The notes under the pieces: generated by a model | What the model was told of the DNA's origin: nothing | Seen by the model: only the letters and a program-made list of their open reading frames with translations | Database searches by the model: none | Position numbers and translations under genes: made by a program | NCBI GenBank assembly: GCA_000231825.2 | Contig: JH720297.1 | Span: 66,388-130,387 of the forward strand | From: Tetrahymena elliotti 4EA | Taxonomy: Eukaryota; Ciliophora; Oligohymenophorea; Hymenostomatida; Tetrahymenidae | Length of the DNA stretch: 64,000 bases | Direction: 5' to 3' | In this document: one piece after another, positions 1 through 13,084 of the stretch | Layout: each line of letters starts with the position of its first letter | Numbering within the stretch: the first letter of the stretch is position 1

Positions 1-1
1 T

Positions 2-220
2 TTAATGATTTCTGTAAATTGGGGAACTTCATCATGGAAAAAAATGTTTAGTTAATTGCACAGTATCTCAAAATTAAGTGAAAACCCACTTGATAAATAA
101 TAAAACCTCATTTTGCAAAAAGACAGTAACTTAATTCATCCAGAAAATCTATTAAATAAGGATTATTTGAAATTTGATCTTCCTATGTCTAGACTTTATG
201 ATTCATTTGCTCCTTAATGA
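2..220 (+). CDS. C-terminal end of an unrecognised protein (partial, runs off the left edge)
   Basis: With TAA/TAG read as Gln, one frame is open from base 2 to the TGA at 218-220 and gives 72 residues with ordinary ciliate composition. It contains a Trp pair near the start (NWGTSSW) and ends in Tyr-Asp-Ser-Phe-Ala-Pro-Gln. The other frames are broken by TGA codons or look random. No domain can be recognised in so short a piece, and the start lies outside the window. I infer it is the last exon of a rightward gene. The sequence after the TGA drops at once to AT-rich non-coding character. Confidence 0.55.
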
Positions 221-3200
221 ATTTATTAAGGGAATCATCACAAATTTTTTAACAAAACTATAAAATTTAGATAATAAAAATAGTTAATAAACACACACAC
301 ACATTTGCAAACTAATAAAATATATAAATATTGATGCAAGTACTACTACTAGTTAATTATTATATTAAATTTATATTTTCAATTTTATCCTATTTTTAAA
401 TACATTTATTTTTGTCAAATTAAAGTCTTATCTTTTCTTCAAAATTCTATCTTACTCAATTTTAAACTTATGAAATTATGCTTATCTTGCATGAATATAA
501 AATAGATATCGAAAGGATCTTTTAAATATTTTTAGCAATTTATATTGATTGATTCTTATCTTCTATGAATAAATGTAAAATATTTGGTACATTCAATTTT
601 AGAAATTTAATGATTTATTTTTAAAAATTAAGTATTAATTAATTTTTTAATCATTTATTTTTAATTTTCTTTTCATAAAATTTAAATTGATTTAATGAAC
701 ATACCTTAAAGAACAAAATATTAAGTTTTTTTAAACAATAATTTAAAATATTTTTAAAATTAAATTTATTTTGTATTACTAATAAATTTTTAATTATCTT
801 TTGTGCCTTTTACTTCTAAAATTATGAATTTTACTGAAAAATTAACATCTTTTTTTTTAAATTTTGAATTATCATTTATTTTGAAAGTCGATTAAAACAC
901 TCTAAAATTCATTTTTTTGTTATGCAAAAAATTAAAAAGAAGTATCTCTCAATTAATTTATTGTATTAAAAAAAATAACAAAGTAATAAAATCATTAAAT
1001 GAAAAAATTTTATGAATTAAAATTTTATTTTTCTAAGCATTAATATGATTGATTATTTACTTTTAGGTATGAATAAAAGTTTCATTTTTATAATTAATTA
1101 CTTTCGAGATTATTTTAGAGATGAATAAATATTTTTTTTTTTCAAAAATCAATTTGCTCAATATTTTCTACACCAAAATTAAAATATTAAATAGTTAGTA
1201 AAGAATAAATTTAGGCAAGAATAAATGGTTGGAAAAATTTTAATGAAGTAATAGAATAAATCATTTTAACTTCATAAAAAATTAACTTTGAAATATTAGT
1301 TTGAGAAAACTGTTATTTTTTTAAACCAAATGACTAACTATTTGCTTTTAGACAAATTTTAATCTTGATTATGCTATAGAGTTTTTGATTTAAGTCTCTT
1401 ACAGACTTAAAATTTAAAAAAATAAGATTGGTTTTACAAATAATATCTAAGTACTTCGTAATTAAAAAATTTTGAAGAATTATTTATACTATTGAATGAA
1501 AAATTATCTATTTAAAATAAATTTGTCTTTTAAATGATAGGGTTGATTAAAATGAGTTATTTTTTATGAAAAATAAAATCAGATAAGCCTTGTCTAGAAT
1601 TGTGTAAGTTGAATGAAATATTTGATAAGAAAAAATAAAATCACCTAATAATGATTATTTGAATATTGGTTAATTATTAATTGATTTACAGAAATTGGAC
1701 TGTAATATAAAATTTTTTGATATTAGAATATACTAAGATAAACAAGTCTCTATATTCATTCTATTTATAAAGGAGTGCTCACAAATTATTACATAATCTT
1801 AATATTTCAAATCAATTTATTGACTATTTTCAAAAATTTACATTTTGAAAATTTTCAATTTTTGAAAAGCATGATTTAAAAACTAAATCCATAACAAAAA
1901 TTTTATTTTTGCGGCAAAAATTGTATTGGATCATAAAGCTAGGTCTATAAAAGAATTATTTATCTTATGGCATGTACTGTTAACACTGAGCAATAATATC
2001 TTTCAGTACTGTAAACTGACCTAGTTAATAAACCATTTTTTTATTGTGTTTCGTTCTTGAAAAAAATTGGTGAATTAGCCAATTTGGAGCATTAAATGAG
2101 GTAGTTTTAAGCAATAATGGTGTTGAAATTTTATTGTGCTACTATTAGTAGAAGCTGGAATGAAGGATATATAGTATACTTAATTGATTGAAAAGGAGTG
2201 GGGGTAATCTTCCAATTAATTCATTATTTTTGATTGATATAATGTGTGGTTTTAAATAATTTGAATTGAGTTTATTATTAGCCGAATTCGCCTAACTTTA
2301 ATTGAATCACCTTAATTAAGCAGATTATTTACATTGATTAAATGAGGATAAATATTTTTTTCTACTATTTAGAACAACTCAATCAATAAATGACATAAAA
2401 ATTGAATCTAATTCAATTCTATCTATTTGAGTCACTCTTAACTAAAAATTCATTTACTTCTTGTTATACTCAAATTGATTAACAAACTAAAATTTGTATC
2501 TTGCTGTATAATTTATAATTTTATTAAATTTGTTATCTTCTTTCTAAACTGAGAATAGATAGCTTATCATAAACGTCATCTAATAAAGCCACAAGCTTAG
2601 AAGTATTTTTTTAATGTTACCTACGAAACAGATCAAATAAAAACTTTATTTAAAAATTTTCATCATGTTTGACTAAATGTATTTATTTTAGTAACTCATA
2701 CTCTTTAATATTCATAAATTAGAAAGCATTCTATCCCTTAATATCAGTTATTTAATTAGTTACCTTACTCTTTTCAAGAATCAAAATGTATATGCCTGAC
2801 TACTTTTTTTGTAAATCTCCTTATCATGAATGGAAAATAATGCGGAGATCATAGTGAAAAAAGAGTGAATTAGATATTAATTTGCTTATTGAAATGAATA
2901 AAATTTAAATATCTCATTTAAATTATTGGTAGAATAGGAAAATAAGTGGGTATTTAAATCTTTATTTATTATTTGATAAACTGATCACGAACTAGAATTC
3001 TCTTGAAATACTTAGATTAATTAAAGCAATTAAAGCTGAAAAAAAGACAAGAAATTGTGTTTGAGTAAAAGAAAAGCTCGCTAGCTAACTAAACAAATAT
3101 TTTTGCTCAAAAATAACAAATTTTAAAGAGTTTATATGAGTTTTTAATAGTGCATGAGTGAGTAAGTTGCAAATATTTGAAAAATGATATTTTATTAATT

Positions 3201-3617
3201 AAAGTACAATTAAAATGAAAGATAAAGTGATACTAATTAATGAATGAGTTTAACAATAATTAAGATTAAGATACATACTTTAGTTATAAATATATTTTAT
3301 ATATTTTTGTATGGAAGATATTTTTTTTATAGTTTGGTAATTTAATTATATGCAAGAAGGAAAACATTTATAAATGCAAGTTATTCTTAAGGTAAAGAGT
3401 TTTTTTAATTATCAGTTTTTTAATTCATCAAGGGAGATGTTTATAATAAAGTGAGTGGTTTTCTATATAAATGTTAATTTTTCCCTAGAATAGGTTCGAT
3501 TAATTATATTTTTCATAAATAGAAGTGATAAAAGAATTCATTTAAATTTTTATTTGTGTATTTTTGTTTAATTTTAGTATGTAATTATCGAAAGAATTTC
3601 CAGTGAGTGATCAGGTA
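221..3617. other. Intergenic, no gene seen
   Basis: About 3.4 kb of very AT-rich sequence lies between a rightward gene end and the 3' end of a leftward gene. It holds a short AC repeat (291-302) and many A or T runs. A 32-codon open frame near 2097-2195 is too short and isolated to call. Confidence 0.6.
291..302. repeat. (AC)n microsatellite
   Basis: Six uninterrupted AC units occur just downstream of the gene that ends at 220. There is no associated gene. Confidence 0.8.
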
Positions 3618-6569
3618 TCAATCATCTAGTGGTGATTAAGAACCATAGACTTATTAAAATCTGAAAATAACGTTTCCTTAAGCCAGCTGACGAATGCCGC
3701 TTAGAGCTTTGAGCATATATTCATTTCTTGGGTTGTTGATACATTCACTCTCACTTGGTGCTTCTAAGGTATTAGTAACTATTTCAAATGCAAATTTCTT
3801 TAGGATATTTACATATTCTAGTCTTTAAATATCAATATCTGTCAAATCTAATCCATAACATTATTTATGTACTAAAATATCTTTATCCTTCTTTTAAAGT
3901 TCTCTCAAAGAGTTTTTATTCAAGTGTAAGAAAAGGGCATTGTAGTGGGTATGGTTGAAGAAGTCAGTTTTTTATAAATTTTTATTTTTAATTTTCTTTT
4001 TAGCAGTCTTTTTTACATTTTGAACACATTTAATTAGCTCTTGTTGGATGTGCTCAGGCACTCCGAGTCTTTCCATGTTTTCAGATTAGAAAAGGGAGAG
4101 TAAGAAATACATAAATAATTTAGTTAAGTTATGATATTTAGATCTTTTTTATCCACCTCCTGGGCTTTGAGCATTGTTAACGCTAGGGGATTAAGGATTT
4201 AAGAATGATGATTCAGTATTTGTTCTAGACCTATTTCCTTAAGTGTTTTTAGCAGTTGCAAATTGTCTGCTTCTATCTTTATCTTTTGAATTATTGCCAG
4301 AGTAAAGATTAAGTAAAGTTCTTTCTTGAACATTAATTGCACTCTATGAAGGTGAGGAATTTAATAGAGGTGTGTTGGGGAAGTTTGTAGTAAATGACTA
4401 TTTGTGAGGGCGAACTTAAATAGGTGAGTTTCCATTTGCAGATAAGCCACTAATATTTGATAATTAGCGGGTTCTCAAATGATTTATATCAAGGTTTTAG
4501 CCAAAAGAATCAGATGATGCATCATCTTCTTACTAGCTATTTTAAAGCAAAAGATTATTATTGTTCTCAAATTCAACTTTCTTTAGCTTATTTCTGAGGC
4601 TGAAACCACCACTTTTTCCACCATCAAGTGAGAAATCATTTGGAAAGACAGGGTCTTCAATTTTTAGCAATGGATGCATTCCTGGAGTTTCAAAAAGACG
4701 AGTAGTAGCCTGTGAAGAGAATGAATTAGATTAAGGTCTACCAGTTGCTGAAATAGATCCATAAAGGAGATGAGGATTTCTGCGAATAATGGAATTTTTA
4801 TGAATAGACTCTACTAAGCAAATAAGATTATCAGAGAACTAGCTCTTATAGTTGAGAGGAAGAAAATCTAAACCTCTTTCAGCCACTTAGCTGAAGGTTT
4901 ATCTAATTTTGAAATCTGCCTCTGAACATAAGTTACCATATAGAATTTTTTAGTATTCTTAGCAGAGAGGATTGATAAATCTTGCATTTTTTTATTCTTA
5001 AGGAGTAGCGGGTGATTAGAATTCTCCATCTCTTGTTCTTGGTGTATTAATTTGCATAGGATATACTTTATTCAGACTTTTCAAAAGAATTTTCTAATGC
5101 TCATGATTACGACGAATTCGTTAAATATCACTCTCTTCAGCTTCGCCATCACAATTTTATGAATCATCTTCTTCTTCTTCACCACTCATTTCATCTAAGT
5201 TTTTTTGAACTTCAGAAATGGAAATACGTTTGCTTTGTAGGGATGGGAAGGGTATTTGTTAGCTTATTGTGGGGATCTATGATGGTTTTTTTGTATCCAA
5301 TAAATTATAACCAAAGAGAAGTCTTTACTATAAGGCTGTGCTTATTTAACCTTAACCCATAGGTATTTAACTAGTAAATTTTTAGTTTGTTTCATTCTCA
5401 TCTGGATGGCTTAAATGTTCATCTTTTACAGGAATTTCATTTGAAAGTTCTTCATCTTCTACAGACTCTTCTTCCTCTACAAGACAAGTCTGAATGTTAT
5501 CATTGTTTTAGTTATTAACTATGTTAAAATTGTTTTAATTATTCATCTATTGCTATAATAAAAGGAAAAGATTTGGTTGGGTTCCAAGAAAATCTTGATG
5601 ACCAGCCAAAAATTAAGCTTAAAGTAGTTGTTGCTATGGTTATTGTTATTATTAAACTTATTGTGCATTTATTAATTAAAGTAATTAATTAGGGTTTCCT
5701 TATTTTAATTGATTAGTAAGCAACTGTAAATTGAATAGATTTTCTTGTTATGTTTTATCAATAGCTTATGGAGGAATTATTTATTTTACACTATTGTTAT
5801 TTAATCCAGGAGCACTTTGGCTATTAAACTAAGATGCTATTTAAGCTGGTTATTAAGCTTATAAAACCAACAAATTGAGCAATTACTACTACTAAGATAT
5901 TGGATTCAATAAATTTTGATTTGCTAATATAGGTGTGTTCTACTTAATAAATGGTTAGCTGAGATTAATTAAATTCAAATTTGCTTAAAATTAATTGCTT
6001 ATGATATTCTAGCCTGAGTTAGTATTTAAATTTTATGATGATTCAATAGTGTCAAAAGTTGGAAGAGAGCTATTGAATAATAATGAACTTTAGGCTCCAT
6101 TTCGAAGATTGTCTGAGTTTGCATTTGAGATATTTGTGTTGCTACTTAGGTTATTTGCTTAGTTATTTGAAGGAATTTAATTATCACTACCTATTGTAAA
6201 TTAAGGTATACTATTAGTAGAGGAATATTATCCTTGATTCTAAGATGATTCTTAATTGGATTTATTGATAAGCGACTCTGTTTATTGGAACTAATTCCCT
6301 TTAGCATTCTACTAATTCATGTAAAGAGGAGTACCTAAATTAGATAAGATTTTGAATTGATCAGTTCCTCCTTTGATGAAACTATTACTACCATAGTATC
6401 CGTTTCCAAAATTAAGAGGAGATTATGGGTCGTTTTATGAATTGATCAAGGGATTTTAGCCACCTTAATTAGTAAATCGGAAATCTTATTGGGATTAGAA
6501 AGGATTGCTTTATTATTACAGCATTGATATATTAGCTTGCTGCATGATTTAAGAAGCTACTTTATCCAT
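3618..6569 (-). CDS. Large Gln/Asn-rich protein of unknown function (983 aa, single exon)
   Basis: A single ciliate-code frame runs from ATG 6569 to TGA 3620-3618 (984 codons). The start is the first ATG after an in-frame TGA; a second ATG eight codons on is also possible. The N-terminal 340 residues or so are dominated by Gln, Asn, Ser and Leu. They are followed by an acidic stretch (Glu/Asp runs around 5100-5180 and 5430-5480), then a more ordinary central segment rich in Ile, Leu, Lys and Arg, a Ser/Asn/Pro-rich linker, and a basic, probably helical C-terminal part of about 130 residues ending in Leu-Asp-Asp. I recognise no domain. The layout of low-complexity linkers around two better-behaved segments suggests a regulatory or scaffold protein, but that is inference. 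It would be invisible with the standard code, which splits it into short pieces. Confidence 0.8.
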
Positions 6570-9026
6570 TTAAAAATTTCAACAGGCTTAATAGAGAGTG
6601 TAAGATAAGGTATATGTAAGAGAAATTGGAGAGAAAAAAGTTTGGAAATGAGAGTATGACTATTAAAATGGATAGTAGCAAAGATAAGATAATTTTGGGA
6701 TATCTGGTATGTTATATACTCTTTACTAAGAAGAGAAGAAGTGGTGATAAACCAAGTTTGGTAAAGAGCGAGAGTGGTTAGGTATATAATAGAAATATAT
6801 AAGGGATTAATATCTGTTTTCTTATTTATTTTGTTTTTTTTTTGTTTGGTAAGACGAGAAATCAAAGATTTTTTGTTTGATTTTTTGATGTTTCTCTATC
6901 TATCTATCTTTTATTTATTTATTGTTTTGTTTTAGGTGAGTTAAGGCTTTTACTATTTTATTAGATACAAGAACTGTTTTTCTTACTTTTTAATTATTGA
7001 TTACAAATTATCAAAAAAGAGTGAAGGACTTGCCTCAACCGATGGATGCTTTATATAAAATTGAATGAATTTATTTATATGATTGAATGATTGATTTGCT
7101 AGCCGTGTTTCTTTTTTTTGATTTATTATTATTTAATTAGCTATAACTTTATTTTAAAAAATCCCTTATCCTATTTTGAGAAAGGAAAAAGAAATATCTC
7201 ATCGACAAATATCCATACAAAAAGATTTTTTGTAAAATTTATAAAAATAGCTTGTTATTTCTGAACACAAATTGATTTCCAACTCTCTTGCTTCAATTTT
7301 AGATTTATTTGGCTGCTCCAAAATCAATGAAAATATTTTTGAAAGAATGGAAGCTCTTTAAGTTTTTTCTTGAAATACATTTTGTGATTCTAGAATATGT
7401 GAGATGCTTTATACTTTAAACTCATTTTAAAATCTTTCTTATTAGCTTTCTGTAAATAAAAAATTTTAAAAATATCATATCCGTAGGTTTTTTACAACTG
7501 ATTAAATTTACAATTATTCTCTCTCTAATTTTTTTAATTATCTAATTCCCACAACTTTTTTGTTTGCATTACCCAATCAAAATATTATCTTCAACTATTT
7601 ATATGATAATTACTTACCCCCTTTATTTAAAAACCTTTTCATTAAATTAATAATATCTCAGACTATGTTTTTTCTATTACCTTGAAATTTTAACTTTCGC
7701 ATGGATATGCTTCACTGATATTCAGTTTCTATACAAAACTTTTTCAGCTTCTATTACTGGTATCTAAGATAAATTCATTATCAAAAAGTACTAATTAGCA
7801 ATTAAATAAAAATCAAATATTTACCTACCATCCAAAAAAATATTAATTTATTATTTACTGTATGCTAGATGTTCGCCTAAAAATAAATCATTCTAAGATT
7901 GCATTAATTCATTTTTACCAAATATCTTTTTTTCTTTTTCAAAATCTCTAATTAAAAAATACCATTTACATGAAAGTGTGAATACAGTTGTAATAGGCTT
8001 TTTTAATTATGATTCACAGCAAAGAGTATTATTTATTATTTAAAAAAATAATTTGATAAAATAACTCAAATTGATGATTTTTATTTTAGAGGCACTGAGG
8101 CAATTAATCATAATGTTAAATATAAATTACAAAAATAAATAAAAAAATTGTATTATTTATTTATTATCATTTTGTTTTGTGAATTTAAAAAACTATTCCC
8201 CAATTAGCTTATCTAGTATATATTTCATTAACTTTTAATTTTTTTATTATATTTTTACATTTAATTTCTTTTTTTATATTACAAATTAATGAGTACAAAT
8301 AATAATCTTAGGTAATTAAATCATCTTAAATTACGAATAAATATTTTCTTAAAATTTTCTTTGCATTATTTTCCCATCTTCGATCAATTATTCAAGCGAA
8401 TATTTTCCTCTAATTTTGCATTTCTATTTCACCTTTTACTGAAATCCTGCAAAACATAATACTTGATTGCATAAATACTTTTCTTGTAGTATGCTTCTGA
8501 ATATTTAATTCTGAAAATTTTCGCTTTCTATTTCATTATTAAGTAAAGTATCTACCAACTTAAGAAAGCAAAAATAAAATTCCTTAATTTAAATTTATAT
8601 CAAAATAAACCAAATTAATTCATTGCTAAAAAAACGGCTTCAATGAATTTTTTAAAAAAGTGAAATTGTTTGTAAGCGAAGTATGAGATTACTGGTAGAT
8701 AAATAGAATAGTTACAAATAATAGTTTATGTGCTTTTAAAAGTTATAAAAATAAATATAAATTTGTACAATATTTTAACAAAAAACTAGAATATTATAAA
8801 TTAAGTATCAATGATGTACTTTATTAAAATAATTAACATTTTTTATTTGCAGCCATATTAAATTGTTTTCTATTTTTGTTAAAGGTCATTAAGAAAAATT
8901 TTAAAGCATTAAGTAAAGAATAAAAGATTGAACTATAAATTGCTTAGAATTGTTTTGAAATTTATTTAATTTAATGCCTCTTTTTTTACATAAATAATTA
9001 ATATTTTATGATCAGATTTTTATTGA
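6570..9026. other. Intergenic / 5' flank, no gene seen
   Basis: Roughly 2.5 kb between the start of one leftward gene and the end of another. It contains a TATC repeat (about 6894-6911) and AT-rich sequence. Open frames here have random composition, including one immediately upstream of the gene start at 6569. Confidence 0.6.
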
Positions 9027-11125
9027 TCAATATTTCTTTTACTAATTTTATGAAGCCAATTTTTAAACAGGACTAAAATTGCGATTTTGAAAAACCCATT
9101 TTTCTAATGATGACTATCTTGACATTACTTATGTTTCTAAATCATTTAATTGTTTCTAATCTGAATAAAGAGGACTATTTATTATCATGAATGATCTCTG
9201 GCTTAAAATCTTATCATGGATATTTGAGCTAGATATGAGAGACTAAATCGAGTTAGACTTTTCGTATTTTTAATGAGTTTAATCCTAAATTATTTATTTT
9301 AAATTTAACTAATCATCTTAAATTTAAGACATGCTTATTTTTAGTTATTAATCCTTTAATTCAACGTTGTTATTTTTTGCATTTTCTTCCCCATGGTGAC
9401 TTTCCAAGTAAATAGGCCCCATATTTTCAATTTTAATTTCAGTTAAATTTTAAGATTTAATTGATTTGGCTAATTATTTTAGTTATAGATTAGCATTCTT
9501 TTCAAAATGTATTTTAATTTATGAATAAGAGTGTTTTTCGTGGCATTATGGGCAATATTCTATTTTTGAAAGCCAATCATCTAAACAATCAGCATGAAAA
9601 ATGTGACTACAGATAGTTATTTTTATCCTATCTTTCCCTTAAATAAATTCTTCTAAACATAATTAGCATTTCAAATCATCATCATAGTTATATTGTTCTT
9701 ATATTGCTTTAGAGAAGCAAATAGAAGGAAAATACTCATTGATATCTTAGTGTTAAATGTTATTTTCTTTTCTTTAATTATTATCAGTTTATTTCTTTAT
9801 AGCTGTATTAAAATAAAAAGATTTTGGTTTATAAAAAATTTGAAATAACTTTGATATTTTTTTAATCGTTAAAATTAAATAAGACAAAATAATTAATTAC
9901 GGAGACTTTGAAAAATACTTTTTTTCTTTTTGATATATTTCTTAATAGATATATAAATAAATAGGATGAAGATTAATCCAAGAGATAATGCCCCGATGCC
10001 AATAAAAATAATGGTGAAATCAAATTATTCTGAAATCTCTATGCTTTTCATTTAAATTTTGATGATTTGCTTATCACTTAAAGAATTTATCTGAAATACA
10101 ATCATCTTAGAATTTTAGTATATTTGAGCTAATTAATTTATATCAAATGTGATACTAGATTTCTCCATATCTTGTTATGGGTAGGACAGTGTATTTAAAG
10201 TTTAATTTAAATTTTCCAAAGGTTTTTCTTCTATATTTAATATTTTGAGATTAAATTTAGATTCTTAATTGTCAGAAGATATTAGTATTTAACTTTTCTA
10301 GGAATTATCATTTACAAATTTTTGAAGGTCAATGTAAAAATAATATAGTTAATGATCCTACACAGGGAAGTCTTAACTTAATTCTTTATTAATTATAAGA
10401 TGAGTAATCAATAGTAATATAAATAAAATAATTCAAATGATCAAATGTAAATTAAATTAATAAATTCATAATGTGGTAATGAAATAAATATTACTTTGAT
10501 TAATTTGTTATATTGAAATGCTACAATCTTTCCCAAAATATCCTTAATTACAACTACATGTAGATTAAGCACAAATCCCTTGATTGCTACAATTATTAAG
10601 ACAGTTTTAATATGTCTTCAAAGTATAGTACTACTATATATTGTTAATATCGTTTAATGGAAAATTCTTATCGATCAATCCAATGTCAATCAAATAAAAA
10701 TAAATATTATTTAGCATAATATTATCTTTAATTTTTATGCTAACCCTTAAGTCATTTCTTTGAAAAAAGTATTTGTTATGATCCATATCTAATACTCTTT
10801 CATCAAGAATTTTACTCTTCTCCCATAAATTTATTTGAGATTATGTAAAATTTACAGGATTTTCTAAAGGTGAAAAAGTAGCTAATAAAATATATTGAGA
10901 GTAAATATTTCTATTTCTATTTTATTAAATTGTATTTGAAAACCCAACGTCAAAAGTAAGCTAGCTGTCAACTCGAGAGTGAATTTTGTATATATATTCA
11001 ATCACATGACCACACATGATACTTGTTAAGTTTAATGAATTAGGTATAATATCTTTGATTGTACATTATGCTACAGTAGTTTTAAATATAACTAAAATCA
11101 AGAATAGTAATAAATTTTCCTTCAT
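9027..11125 (-). CDS. Membrane RING-H2 protein with EGF-like ectodomain (625 aa)
   Basis: Three exons: 11125-10495, 10371-9901 and 9802-9027, with GT-AG junctions in phase (1,878 nt in all). The protein starts with a signal peptide (Leu/Ile/Phe-rich residues 4-17). An ectodomain of about 300 residues follows, with a Cys-rich EGF-like module near residues 180-207 (Cys-x3-Cys, Gly-Ile-Cys, Cys-x-Cys, Gly-Tyr-Phe-Gly-x-Asp-Cys). A transmembrane helix lies near 327-351, followed by a basic stop-transfer run and a complete RING-H2 finger: C413-x2-C416, C432-x-H434-x2-H437-x2-C440, C451-x2-C454. A Gln/Ser/Lys-rich tail of about 170 residues ends the protein. RING-H2 fingers recruit E2 ubiquitin-conjugating enzymes, so this is probably a transmembrane E3 ligase; the ligand and substrate cannot be inferred. 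The gene at 13085-15272 has the same architecture. Confidence 0.88.
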
Positions 11126-11737
11126 TTTATTTTTCAAAAATTTGCTTTTTTGATTAAATTTTTTAATTATTCAATATTGCTCTTTATTTTAGCCTTTGAA
11201 ACATTATAAAATGATCTAATTTTTTCTTTTAAAATTATAATTTAATAAAGGAACTTTGATTATTATTTATACTTACTGAAACCTTTAATTTATGTTTTGT
11301 GGTTAGCAATATTTCTTAAGGTCTTATAAATTCACTTAATTGCTAATTAAATATATATTATGACAACTGTTCTTTTAAACATAACAAATCATGCGATAAT
11401 AATTCCAAACTCTTTCTAAAAACATAATTAAAAAATTCTAAGTATTTCGTCATTAAAAATACATTTTTTAACTATGGACAAGAAGTATTTTGTTATTCAA
11501 ATTACATTTGAAAAAAAAAAAATTCTTAATTCAATGAACAAATAATTTAAGAGAACAGTAATTTACTTAGCTTATTAGAGCAATTATTTAATAAAAATCT
11601 ATCTTTTTCACATTTACCCAATAACACATAAAAATAGTAATCATAGTTGAGGTATTAATGTGGCTAACGTATGTTCAATTTCATTACTTCTTAATCATGA
11701 AAACTTATATGGTGTCGTATTTAAATGCTTATAGATA

Positions 11738-11785
<48 letters not shown>

Positions 11786-13084
11786 AATAATGATACATTT
11801 AATAAAATTTGAAATTCTTTTTTACCAAAAAATATTTAAGGCATAAATATTTTGTCCATTAAAATTAATACAAATTTATTCCACCTAATATTAATGGAAA
11901 TTGTAATCAAAACAGAACAAAAAAATGTAAATTAGAAATTTTGTATGATTTTGCATCTAAAAAAATTAACTTCTCAAACAACTAAGAAAAAAGAAATTTT
12001 AATAAAAAAAGAACCATTATTTTGACGGTATTATTTTATTCCATTACATTTTAAAAGTTCAAATTTTGTATTTGAAATGAACCATTTTTTTTTCCAACAA
12101 AAAATAATATTTTTTAATAACAATTCTGGCATCTTTGGATTTAGAAAATAGTTTTTTTTAAATAATTATTTACCGATAAATAAACATTCTATTTTCTAAT
12201 GACATTACTTCGATCTATTTTTTAATGAAAGAAAAAATTCAATCTATTTTTCATAAAAAAAGAAATTAGGAAATAATTATCTCAATTAATCATTGGTAAA
12301 AACTATCTTGCAAACTTAAAAAATTCATACAAGAAACTTGTCTGAATTATTATTAATAAATAAATAAACATGATAATTAAAAATACTAATAAAAAATTAA
12401 GTATAAATATAAAATTATTATTATTAACCTTCAAATAAATATGTAATACAACAAAAGCAATTCATTTCTGAAAAATCAATTGCTAAATACTTAAATTTAA
12501 TCTGAAAAAGTATCTTTTGCTTCTTAGAAAAGGAGTAAAATATTTAAGAGTATAGACAAATTTTTGAGAAAATGAAAGAAATATTTAAAGAAGAATCTTG
12601 AATAATAATAGAAAAATTTGTTTTATAAAAGTTTTTTTATTTTTCAAAACTATATTTATTTAAATCATTTATATTGCAAATTATAAAATAAATCATGATT
12701 TTTCTATTCTAATTGGTATATATTTCTTCTTTAGAGAAATTATCTATTTTTTTGAAATCATCTAAAGACTCAAGGTATTGAATAATTGCTTAGCTGAAAA
12801 TATTTGTATTTTTGAATCTAGGAAATGTAATAAATTAAGATTAATCTAAATTTGATGATTAATAATTACTTAAAAGAGAGTAAAGAAATCAAATATCATA
12901 AAAAGAAGAAAGAGCATAATTGATAGAATAATAAATATTGATTAATAAATATTTTTAATAGACTATGAAAACATAAAATAATTTATTAAAAGAATAGCTT
13001 AGTCGTATTTTTTAATGTTGAAATTTTAATTTAAAATTTATATTTAGAATTGTGAATCTAAAAAATCCTATTATTTGTTTTTAT
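11126..13084. other. Intergenic between two paralogous RING genes
   Basis: AT-rich sequence of about 2 kb with an (AAT)n tract. No open frame with coding character was found on either strand. Confidence 0.6.
11738..11781. repeat. (AAT)n microsatellite
   Basis: About 14 uninterrupted AAT units in the spacer upstream of the RING-H2 gene that starts at 11125. It is a probable length polymorphism with no sign of function. Confidence 0.9.

Noticed and set aside
2097..2195. 32-codon frame with Trp and Tyr residues
   Set aside because: Isolated, short and without an adjoining exon; consistent with chance.
6557..6865. 102-codon - strand frame just upstream of the large Gln-rich gene
   Set aside because: It overlaps the start of the better-supported frame and has random, AT-driven composition (Ile/Thr/Leu/Ser). 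It is probably leader sequence.
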